47,362 bases of DNA from KLAP211 sp964650085 (GTDB lineage: Bacteria > Patescibacteriota > Dojkabacteria > J137): the NCBI GenBank assembly GCA_964650085.1, contig CAZYSE010000003.1, positions 1 through 47,362 on the forward strand, in the 5' to 3' direction. The notes beneath the pieces are model-generated. The model ran no database searches. It had not been told where the DNA came from and saw only the letters and a list, made by a program, of their open reading frames with translations. Position 1 is the stretch's first letter. The number at the start of each line of letters is the position of its first letter. A program made the position numbers and the translations under genes. Of the stretch, positions 7,068-14,550 are shown in pieces.

Positions 7068-10023
7068 CTGTAAATGATACCTTATTCCAGTTATTATAGG
7101 TAGTTTCTAATGTAGAATACACTACAGGCCCTCTATCTTCTCTAAAAATAAAGTTACCTGTATAGTCGAACAAACCTCTGATTTTTGTACTATCAAACAC
7201 TGGGAAGCCATGCGGGTGGCTCAAATATGTTAAGACTTGTGGTTTAGATAGTACGTCACCTTTTGTAGGATAATTTTGATTAAATCGAGAGAACAATTCG
7301 TCTAGAGGAAACCAATATGAGTCTGCTCCATTGTTAGGAAATTCCCAAATATTTAGTCTTTCACCTGTCCAGGTATTAATATTGTTCCTACTAGGTAAAA
7401 ACGGAGTTGTTGTCGCAGATAGATTCCATGGAATAATTGTACTGCCTGTCCATGCTGGGTTCAGAACTCCTCCCGTTCTACCTGAAGAGTCGAGCACAAA
7501 CCCTTTGTTTGAAAGCGCTTGCAAAAGTGCTATGCTAGTCATCCAACCACCTGACCTAAACATAGTTGGTCTAGGTAAACCATGTTCAGCAAACTTATCT
7601 ATACTCCATTGTAGTATTTTTTCATTTTCTGCTTGTGTGTATGCATCTAAGGAGGTTTCGTCTCGATTGCTTCCAACAATTTGAGCTTCGGGTCGCTTGG
7701 TTACACCAACTTCTTCAAGTAAATCCGCATAGTAATGTAAATGTAATCCAATTGCATCTCCTTGTCCTCTTCTTTGGTTCACTAAATTTACATAATATTG
7801 TGCGCTTGCAGGGTCGACAGAGTAAATCGAGTATTGATTTTTTACGAAGATTCTCGGATTGAAAAAATGTGTTACAGGTACTCCATACTTGGAAGAAATA
7901 TCAAATATATCATTAGATTCGTATGCCCCTACACCCCAACCTTCCCAGTCCATAGTCCACGTTAAGTAAAGCGGATAACTAACATAGAAAGGTATTTTGT
8001 AAGTATTATATACGTTTATACTGTCTCTAAGTTCTATAGCCGTTGCCTCGACTGTATAGTAACCTGGATTTAAATTTGTAGTATCAATATCTGATGCATA
8101 TGTAAGACCGTCTGCACTTGTCATTTCACCCTGAATATCTGTATTTTCTACTTTGTAAATTATGTATTCTACATTTTTATTTTCGACTGGGACTTTAACA
8201 CTGAAAGTAAGTCTTGGATTTTCAGGATAATCTTTTAGGAACCACCTCTTATTAGTGCTTGCTTCGAAGGCATGTTGCGTTTTGTCGCCTAAATTTACAT
8301 CGACAGCATTATCTATCCCGGCTTGATCTTGTGGTGCTGGAGATAATTCTGAATAGTCGTTTCCGTAATAAATGAAGTACTGCAAATCACCAGGATTGTA
8401 TTTAAACAACACAGCTGTTCTATCTGTGTTTGGATCTCTAATAATTATTGGTACTTCTTTATAAGTTATTGCATCGTACTCCACAACTCTTATATCTTCG
8501 CCAGAGTGTTTCCTTAGACGGTTTTCTTGCACAACAGCCGAGTGATTCAAGGTTATTTTGGACCATCGTTGTGAAAGGAAAATTTGATCACTTGTGAGGT
8601 CTTCTACATTTACTTTTTGGTAGTATCTAAAATTGTCTTCGTACCACTTTTCTGCAGAGCTGTTAATTACGAAACCACGCTCAACTTCATTTACGTTTAC
8701 ATTTAAGTCTTTACCACTTACGACTCTGTTGTCAGTGATGACTAAGAAAAACGTTGCCCCAACTATGAACGCTAAGAGGAAAGGCAATACAATATTAACA
8801 AAGTAAAAATCTGTATTAAGATAGCCATCTAAAACGTAGTAAGCACCAATAATTTTTTCTTTTACAAAAATTATTAAAGTGGTGAGTGCAAGTACTCCAA
8901 TGTAAAAGAATAAAACATACATGAATCTATCAAACCTCCACTCAACTTCTGCATATTGCGCATCCATGTAGTATTTGAAAACTAATAGTAGCGCAGTATG
9001 AATTACAAAGTAAGATAATGCGTTTTTACTAATAAACGTAACTAATCCTCGAACACGATTGAATAGTGTTTCGATTCGTAAAACGGTAAAAAGCACTATT
9101 AAAGAAAGCGCTATGCTTAGTAGTACAAATCCGATTTGTGGTGGAAAACGATGACTGAATACAGAGTACCCAAAAAGAGTGTCCGGAATAACAAAATTTA
9201 GTAATACAGAAATTATTGTTAAACTTCCAACAAGGCCTAGTAACATCATAAGTTGCTTTCTAAATGCTGCTTTAGATAATTCGGCTCGTTGAGATAGAAG
9301 CTTTCCAATAAATAGCCCTGTTAGGAATATAGGGAAGTATTGTAAAAAAGGAAATGTGTGAACGTTACCATGTCCAGAAAATAGTGCCTTAATTAGGTTT
9401 AACCTATCCTGCCCCAAATCAACTTGATATAGAATAGTTCCTACAAAATACGAGATTGCTCCAGCAATTACTAGGATTCTGTAGTCTTTTAATAAAAATT
9501 TGTAAACTCTTCTAAAAAGTAACAAGCTTAAGCTAAACACTACAAAAGTCACTAAGAATTCTGTGAATTCAGGGACTCTTAGTAGTAGAATTATTTGGAG
9601 AATATCAGTAACTATTGCTTCGCTGGTGTTTGTAGTAAAAGCTAGACCATAAGCAAACAATGAAAGAGCAGCAAGAACATAATACGCAAGTAAAATTTGA
9701 AGTGTTCTTTTCAAAGATTTTAATTGTCGGTGCCTAAGATTCCTTCTACTATTTGCTTCGAGAGAAATAGTTGTAAAGTAGCTGGTAGATCCGGAAACTA
9801 GCAAGAAAAGTGTGAAAGATATGGTTCCCCCAAATGCACCTACTAGAAACGCAATCTGACTTGCTCCTTCTTTGTGGCTGAAAACAATTGCTACTACGTG
9901 AGTAACAATCATAAAGAGTACAGCTAAGGCACGAGTAATATCTATAGAAAATATACGTCTTGAATTTCCTTCTCTGATCTTTTCGATATTCCTTGTTGTT
10001 TTAAGTTTCAAAAATTTCTTCAT
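7057..10023 (-). CDS. membrane acyltransferase fused to an extracytoplasmic polysaccharide-deacetylase-like domain
   Basis: 988 residues. About 1-430 contain some eleven hydrophobic helices and begin with SIDITRALAVLFMIVTHV. That is the Arg/Asp...His opening of integral-membrane acyltransferases (acyltransferase-3 or DUF1624/HGSNAT type), which move acyl groups onto surface glycans. A beta-rich linker (about 440-680) follows. From about 683 there is a NodB-like deacetylase: DWEGWG with Asp692/Glu694, HLHYY with two His near 761-763, FRSGGW at about 822 and SHPHG near 936. The joined activities would acylate and deacylate glycan. The gene follows the glycosyltransferase by 3 bp and overlaps the Ig/C39 gene by 11 bp. 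Confidence 0.85.
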   Translation of the reverse strand: MKKFLKLKTTRNIEKIREGNSRRIFSIDITRALAVLFMIVTHVVAIVFSHKEGASQIAFLVGAFGGTISFTLFLLVSGSTSYFTTISLEANSRRNLRHRQLKSLKRTLQILLAYYVLAALSLFAYGLAFTTNTSEAIVTDILQIILLLRVPEFTEFLVTFVVFSLSLLLFRRVYKFLLKDYRILVIAGAISYFVGTILYQVDLGQDRLNLIKALFSGHGNVHTFPFLQYFPIFLTGLFIGKLLSQRAELSKAAFRKQLMMLLGLVGSLTIISVLLNFVIPDTLFGYSVFSHRFPPQIGFVLLSIALSLIVLFTVLRIETLFNRVRGLVTFISKNALSYFVIHTALLLVFKYYMDAQYAEVEWRFDRFMYVLFFYIGVLALTTLIIFVKEKIIGAYYVLDGYLNTDFYFVNIVLPFLLAFIVGATFFLVITDNRVVSGKDLNVNVNEVERGFVINSSAEKWYEDNFRYYQKVNVEDLTSDQIFLSQRWSKITLNHSAVVQENRLRKHSGEDIRVVEYDAITYKEVPIIIRDPNTDRTAVLFKYNPGDLQYFIYYGNDYSELSPAPQDQAGIDNAVDVNLGDKTQHAFEASTNKRWFLKDYPENPRLTFSVKVPVENKNVEYIIYKVENTDIQGEMTSADGLTYASDIDTTNLNPGYYTVEATAIELRDSINVYNTYKIPFYVSYPLYLTWTMDWEGWGVGAYESNDIFDISSKYGVPVTHFFNPRIFVKNQYSIYSVDPASAQYYVNLVNQRRGQGDAIGLHLHYYADLLEEVGVTKRPEAQIVGSNRDETSLDAYTQAENEKILQWSIDKFAEHGLPRPTMFRSGGWMTSIALLQALSNKGFVLDSSGRTGGVLNPAWTGSTIIPWNLSATTTPFLPSRNNINTWTGERLNIWEFPNNGADSYWFPLDELFSRFNQNYPTKGDVLSKPQVLTYLSHPHGFPVFDSTKIRGLFDYTGNFIFREDRGPVVYSTLETTYNNWNKVSFTDGD

Positions 10024-10026
10024 ATT

Positions 10027-11445
10027 TTAATTTTCATCTGGGATTTTTGTAGCCCAATTTATCTTGTCATCAATACTCATTCCGAGAGCATACTCTGTGG
10101 CTGCTTGTAAAAATGGAAATAAGCAGTACAAAAAAATATTAACCAATCCTAATGGCAAGAACAATAAAACCGTAATTATTATTGTTACTAAAGACATCTT
10201 ACTATTTTCTAAGGTTAATTTGAACACCCAGGGGCTTCCGATTATAAGCAGAACAAAGCTTATATATGAGAGTGAGCTTAACAAACCGGCTGTTGGGCTT
10301 AAAAAAAGAAAAAGAATAATAGCGGCTGGAAGTGCTTTCAAAAGAATTGTTACATCTAGGAAGTAAATAAGCTTAAGTGTTTTCGAAAACAAATTCATTT
10401 TAGCGCTTAGTATAGATTTAATTGCATCAGGGAAAACGATAATACCCCAACCCCATCTATGGATTTGCTTGTATTGTTCAACATGGGTTGCTAAATAGTT
10501 TTCTGACTCGATACAATCAACGGAAATTGGAATGAAAAAGGATCTGCATTCAAAGTCACCGTCAAAATATTTAAACGCCCGCCAGTATATTGGCGAATCG
10601 TCTATTGAAATGGAGGTGTCCCAGTAGTTAATTGCGACTAATGTTTTAAGTGGGATAGTAAAGCAAGAAAACGTATATCGGTTTTGATTTTCCGTAAAAG
10701 CAGAAGACAATGTCCCAATGCTTATCCCAATAGATACAATTCTTATCGCAACAGGAACTCGGTTTATATTGTTGTCGAATTTGTAAATTCCAGTTTGGTA
10801 GAAAACATTTTTCCTCTTTGAATCTTTTAGCCATTCATAAGCTACTCTTGCAAAGTAATTCTTATGGAATACAGTATCCGCATCAGGTGATGTAACTAAG
10901 AAGTCTTCGATCTTCATATTTGAAGATTCCAGATATTCAACAGCTACTCTGACTGCATTTGTTCTATTAGCTGCAGCACCTGCAACTTCCATCTTGCCTA
11001 AATAGTGTTCGACTATCAATAACTTGTCCCCAATAGTTTTCTTGAAGTAACTCTCAAGCTGACTTTTTAATGTTACAAAATTCTCGTTAGCTTCTATGGA
11101 TACTGAGACAAAAAGCTTGTTAATATCATAGTTTTGATTCAGAATTGAATCAATATTTCGCTTAACTATCGATACGTCTTCTTTGTTTACTGGAATAGCA
11201 ATCAATTGGTATGGAAGGTCATTTTCAATCATACTAAGCCAGTTAACTTCAATTTCTTTTCGATATTGATTGTACCCACTAATAACACCGTAAAGAAGGT
11301 TAAACGATTTAAAAGTTCCGTAGAAGATGTATGTTGCAAAAATCACATAGAAGAAATCCTGTCCCTGCGACAAAAATATGACTGGCAGAATTAGAATTGC
11401 AAAGTAAGAGGCAAATGGAAATATCTTAAGAAAATTTTCTTTCAT
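10027..11445 (-). CDS. membrane glycosyltransferase, family 2-like
   Basis: 472 residues. One or two N-terminal hydrophobic helices (about 8-45) come before a GT-A domain: YQLIAIPVNKED, then the DxD-type SPDADT at about 186-191, acceptor-site region SIDDSPIYWRAF, and HRWGWG near 330 in the place of the QxxRW motif. Three or four membrane helices close the protein (about 365-460). This is the plan of processive or lipid-linked GT2 enzymes that extend a polysaccharide at the inner face of the membrane. It sits between mraY (30 bp upstream) and the acyltransferase-deacetylase (3 bp downstream), consistent with making the glycan that the next protein modifies. Sugar specificity is not readable. 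Confidence 0.88.
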   Translation of the reverse strand: MKENFLKIFPFASYFAILILPVIFLSQGQDFFYVIFATYIFYGTFKSFNLLYGVISGYNQYRKEIEVNWLSMIENDLPYQLIAIPVNKEDVSIVKRNIDSILNQNYDINKLFVSVSIEANENFVTLKSQLESYFKKTIGDKLLIVEHYLGKMEVAGAAANRTNAVRVAVEYLESSNMKIEDFLVTSPDADTVFHKNYFARVAYEWLKDSKRKNVFYQTGIYKFDNNINRVPVAIRIVSIGISIGTLSSAFTENQNRYTFSCFTIPLKTLVAINYWDTSISIDDSPIYWRAFKYFDGDFECRSFFIPISVDCIESENYLATHVEQYKQIHRWGWGIIVFPDAIKSILSAKMNLFSKTLKLIYFLDVTILLKALPAAIILFLFLSPTAGLLSSLSYISFVLLIIGSPWVFKLTLENSKMSLVTIIITVLLFLPLGLVNIFLYCLFPFLQAATEYALGMSIDDKINWATKIPDEN

Positions 11446-11475
11446 AACTAATTTTAGCGTATGAAAGGTAAAAAG

Positions 11476-12390
11476 CTATTTAATTACCGAGAAAACCCAT
11501 AACGACAAAAGTGCAAAACATATTCCAGCAAGCCAGAATCGCTGTACCATTTTAGTTTCTGGCCATCCAATTGCTTCAAAATAATGATGAATAGGAGCTA
11601 TTCGGAAAAGCTTCTTTTTTCTGAATTTTAATGAAAGAATTTGAAGTGCACTGGAAGTAACTTCTGCCCAAAATGCTAATCCCATAATCACAAATATATC
11701 TACTGTATTGGTAATAATTGCAAACATAATCAATGCATATGCGATAGGGAAAGTACCTGTCCCTCCCATAAAAACTCTTGCAGGATTAATATTGAAGTAT
11801 AGATAAACAATACATGATCCAATTAATAAGCCAATAATAGGAAGTAGCTCAGTATGACCAGTCATAACTGATATTACCAGGTATGTAGTTAAGGCTATTA
11901 AATATAGCCCTGTCGCAAGTCCATCTGCACCGTCGATAATTTCCATTCCATAAATTGCTACCACCATAAAAAAGCCACCAATAAAAATGGATAGTGCATT
12001 AACTGGTATTAAAATTCCAAAAATCGTAAGTGAAGTCAATCCATAGTGATCCTGCAACAAAATCAACGGAAGTATTGTGATAATATAAAGCACTACTAGC
12101 TTTCCCATTCTCATTCCAAAACTGTTGTCCAGCGCTTTCAGTGTTGTGCTTAGCTTTCTGCCGTATGTTAGTAATCCTTCAGCTAACCCAAAAATCGTAT
12201 AAATTACAAAAGGCAATACAAACACAAGCTTTAAATTCGTATCTGTCAGTAAAATAAGCGACAGTATAGCCACAGTTACAGAAATCATTAGTCCGCCCAA
12301 AGTTGGCGTCCCAAATTTGTGACCGTGTATTTTCATGAATTCTTCATTTGTTCGATCAGGCATTAAAATTACTTTCACAACCAAATTCAT
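11476..12390 (-). CDS. mraY: phospho-N-acetylmuramoyl-pentapeptide transferase (MraY), first helix out of frame
   Basis: 304 residues in the intact frame. MraY transfers phospho-MurNAc-pentapeptide from UDP to undecaprenyl phosphate, giving lipid I. MraY-specific motifs are in order: GTPTLGGL, the catalytic-loop IDGADGLA, FNINPARVFMGGTGT, and APIHHYFEAIGWPE with RFW after it, the last separating MraY from WecA. About nine membrane helices are present. The usual MraY N-terminal helix is missing from this frame but is encoded just upstream one base out of frame (next entry). No other mur gene is nearby; the neighbours are glycan-modifying genes, so it may supply the lipid step for peptidoglycan or be borrowed by the cluster. 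Confidence 0.93.
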   Translation of the reverse strand: MNLVVKVILMPDRTNEEFMKIHGHKFGTPTLGGLMISVTVAILSLILLTDTNLKLVFVLPFVIYTIFGLAEGLLTYGRKLSTTLKALDNSFGMRMGKLVVLYIITILPLILLQDHYGLTSLTIFGILIPVNALSIFIGGFFMVVAIYGMEIIDGADGLATGLYLIALTTYLVISVMTGHTELLPIIGLLIGSCIVYLYFNINPARVFMGGTGTFPIAYALIMFAIITNTVDIFVIMGLAFWAEVTSSALQILSLKFRKKKLFRIAPIHHYFEAIGWPETKMVQRFWLAGICFALLSLWVFSVIK

Positions 12391-12473
12391 TTTGTAGAGA
12401 AGTTGGATAAGAATTGGAGCCCAAACTGCAGTTGCGAAAAAACCTATTAAAACAGCGGTATTGTATTAAGCAT
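12391..12473 (-). other. mraY: displaced 5' end of mraY (one-base frameshift in a homopolymer)
   Basis: An ATG at 12471-12473 opens MLNTIPLF and stops immediately. If one T is added to the minus-strand TTTT run (plus AAAA at 12449-12452), the frame continues LIGFFATAVWAPILIQLLYK and joins the MraY frame before its MNLVVKV. That supplies the expected first transmembrane helix. Without the extra base there is no ATG, GTG or TTG in the extended frame. Either a sequencing or assembly error or a real frameshift. Confidence 0.75.
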
Positions 12474-12542
12474 AAATAGTTTTTAAACAAATTATTATTA
12501 CATAAGTAGAGCAGAGTGTACAATCTGTTTAGAAGCTAGAAT

Positions 12543-13457
12543 TTACTGTGCAAAATGAATAAATCCATTCTTTGATTCAATATTTTGATAGTTTTCGAAT
12601 ATTACTAAGTCACCAATTTTCAATGTAGAACCTTCTGCACTTATCACTAGAGTTTTTCCACTTGCGGTGACGACAGAAGGCATACCTGCTAATTGGAACG
12701 TAGAAAACTTACCAACAATAATAAAGTCCTCGATTACACTTTCTGGAACTACTGATTCTGTAAACAAATAAGTAATGTTGTCGCTTTTTAGTAAGTTATC
12801 TTGTGCATCTGTCAATTTCTCCTCTCCGGCAAAAAGCTTAACGTTTTTTACAATTTCGTTATCGGCTTCGATTTGAACACTGTTAACAAAGGTAATATTT
12901 GTAGGCAAAAGTACATTATCAAGCTTAATAAAATACCCATTACTTGACTTATATATGGAGTTATCAAACTCAAAGCTGTTGCCAACTGAATCACGTACTG
13001 TAGATCCAGCATCGGTACTCGAGATTCTAATAACTTGACCTTCTAGAGTTGTTAATTCCCTCAACTTATTTAAATCTTGAGATGGAGTTAGTTTAACAAT
13101 GTGAAGCGAAATAATTTTTCTTAGTTTATGGAGAAGTTCTGGCGTTTGAAGCTTTGTCGTATCCTCAGGGGAGATTCCTGAAAAACTTTCGTTAGTTGTT
13201 GCGAAAACTAAAAGATTTTCTCCATTTTTAAGTGTATTGTCTAAATTGGTTCGTGTTGCATTGTCTAGGAAAATTGAAAAGTCTGGTATGGTTGAGAGGT
13301 TGTCGTAAATGCTTTTACTTTCATCTATTGAATACCCCGCGTACCTCGTTTCTATATTCGAATTCACAGTTTTATTAAATACAAAAAATGTAATACCTGC
13401 GAGAGCAACGAGTAGTATTATTGATAGCAAAGTTTGATTTTTGGTTATGAATTTCAT
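12543..13457 (-). CDS. membrane-anchored fasciclin (FAS1) domain protein
   Basis: 304 residues from the ATG at 13455-13457; an upstream in-frame start adds nine residues but lies past the promoter. An N-terminal anchor helix (about 8-27, LLSIILLVALAGITFFV) is followed by a FAS1 domain at about 55-180: NLLVFATTNESF matches the LTVFAPTNxAF motif, then a LHIVKL segment and SSNGYFIKLDNVLLP at its end. A second, more diverged FAS1-like unit fills the rest, ending NGFIHFAQ. FAS1 proteins are adhesins that bind matrix or sugar. It is the first gene of the envelope operon, about 70 bp upstream of mraY, and has its own near-leaderless promoter. Confidence 0.82.
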   Translation of the reverse strand: MKFITKNQTLLSIILLVALAGITFFVFNKTVNSNIETRYAGYSIDESKSIYDNLSTIPDFSIFLDNATRTNLDNTLKNGENLLVFATTNESFSGISPEDTTKLQTPELLHKLRKIISLHIVKLTPSQDLNKLRELTTLEGQVIRISSTDAGSTVRDSVGNSFEFDNSIYKSSNGYFIKLDNVLLPTNITFVNSVQIEADNEIVKNVKLFAGEEKLTDAQDNLLKSDNITYLFTESVVPESVIEDFIIVGKFSTFQLAGMPSVVTASGKTLVISAEGSTLKIGDLVIFENYQNIESKNGFIHFAQ

Positions 13458-13465
13458 ACTGGTCA

Positions 13466-13494
13466 ATTGTAATAATTTAAGCAAAATTGTACAA
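13466..13494 (-). promoter_or_regulatory. promoter of the envelope operon (near-leaderless)
   Basis: On the minus strand TTGTAC and TACAAT are separated by exactly 17 bp. Transcription would start about 7 nt after the -10, within a few bases of the ATG at 13457, so the FAS1 mRNA would be leaderless or nearly so. The 70-bp gap also serves the divergent HMA gene. Confidence 0.7.
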
Positions 13495-13527
13495 GGTAAA
13501 AACTACTAGTCATGCGATAATATTTTT

Positions 13528-14520
13528 ATGAAAACATACACATTTAAAATTGAAGGCACACATTGTGCTGCGTGCGAGATAATCATTGAGCGCGAGGTTA
13601 AGAAGTTGCCCGGTATCTTAGGTATTGAATACAAGCATGGAGGTGAAGAAGTAGTTGTCAGTTTTGATGATTCTAAGATAGAAGATATTAATAGTCAGAT
13701 AAAAAACGTATTAGAAAAAAACGGCTACAAAATTGATGAGGGAGTTGTTGGAATAAGAAATAAGAAAAAAGAATGGTTTGATGCAATAATGATAGCTGTA
13801 TCTGTAATTTCAATCTATGTAATTCTGCAAAACCTTTTGAAAACGGATTTTACTGTTTCGGGAGAAATTAATTTTATTAGCATCTTTATTATAGGAATTA
13901 TTGCTTCAGTCTCTACTTGCATGGCGGTAGTTGGGGGAATAGTTTTGAGTTTATCTTCTCAATTTGCTAAGAATGGCAAGTTCACTCCAATAATTTCATT
14001 TCATGTTTCGCGATTGCTATCATTTTTTATACTTGGTGGTGTAATTGGAGCAATCGGCAGTGTATTGCGACCTACCTTGGCTTTTCAAGGTGCATTAGAA
14101 ATCATTTTGTTCATAGTGTTTGTAGTGTTAGGCTTAAACCTACTTGGATTTAATGTTTTTAAATTTGGACTATCAAAAAAAATCGGTGCAAAATCTATTA
14201 GTTTTTTGAGTAAAACTACATCTTCAACTATAGGCAATCTATCGGCTATTGCAGCAGGTGCTGTAACCTTTGTTTTGCCGTGTGGATTCACGCAAGCTGC
14301 TCAATTCAGTGCAATTGGTTCAGGCAGTTTCTTGTCGGGAGGTTTAATAATGTTAGTGTTTGCTTTAGGAACTTTTCCCGTACTAGCGATAATTAGTTTT
14401 TTGTCAGTTAGATTTATCCAACCAACTTTCTACAAAGCGTCTGGGTTAATAATCATTTCATTCGCATTTATTAATGTTTTACAAAACTGGGAGAAAATAC
14501 GAGTAGGCTTAGGATTTTGA
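13528..14520 (+). CDS. heavy-metal-associated domain fused to DsbD/CcdA-like membrane protein
   Basis: 330 residues. Residues 1-70 form an HMA ferredoxin-like domain with the metal-binding GTHCAACE (CxxC). After a charged linker comes a six- to seven-helix membrane domain of the DsbD_2/CcdA type. Its paired conserved cysteines sit in VSTCMAVVGG and FVLPCGFTQ, and a VSRLLSFFILGGVIGAIGS helix pair lies between. CcdA/DsbD-type proteins pass electrons across the membrane by thiol exchange; HMA-bearing versions are linked to copper or other soft-metal handling. It is a single gene, divergent from the envelope operon and convergent with mutS. A GATAAT box 7 bp before the ATG would again give a very short leader. 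Confidence 0.87.
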   Translation: MKTYTFKIEGTHCAACEIIIEREVKKLPGILGIEYKHGGEEVVVSFDDSKIEDINSQIKNVLEKNGYKIDEGVVGIRNKKKEWFDAIMIAVSVISIYVILQNLLKTDFTVSGEINFISIFIIGIIASVSTCMAVVGGIVLSLSSQFAKNGKFTPIISFHVSRLLSFFILGGVIGAIGSVLRPTLAFQGALEIILFIVFVVLGLNLLGFNVFKFGLSKKIGAKSISFLSKTTSSTIGNLSAIAAGAVTFVLPCGFTQAAQFSAIGSGSFLSGGLIMLVFALGTFPVLAIISFLSVRFIQPTFYKASGLIIISFAFINVLQNWEKIRVGLGF

Positions 14521-14550
14521 TTTTTATAGCCTTTATACCTTTGAGCTTTT
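14521..14550 (-). repeat. heptamer-period array between convergent genes
   Basis: Read on the minus strand the units step by 7 bp (AAAGCTC, AAAGGTA, then TAAAGGC). It fills the whole gap between the HMA-DsbD gene and mutS. Confidence 0.65.
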
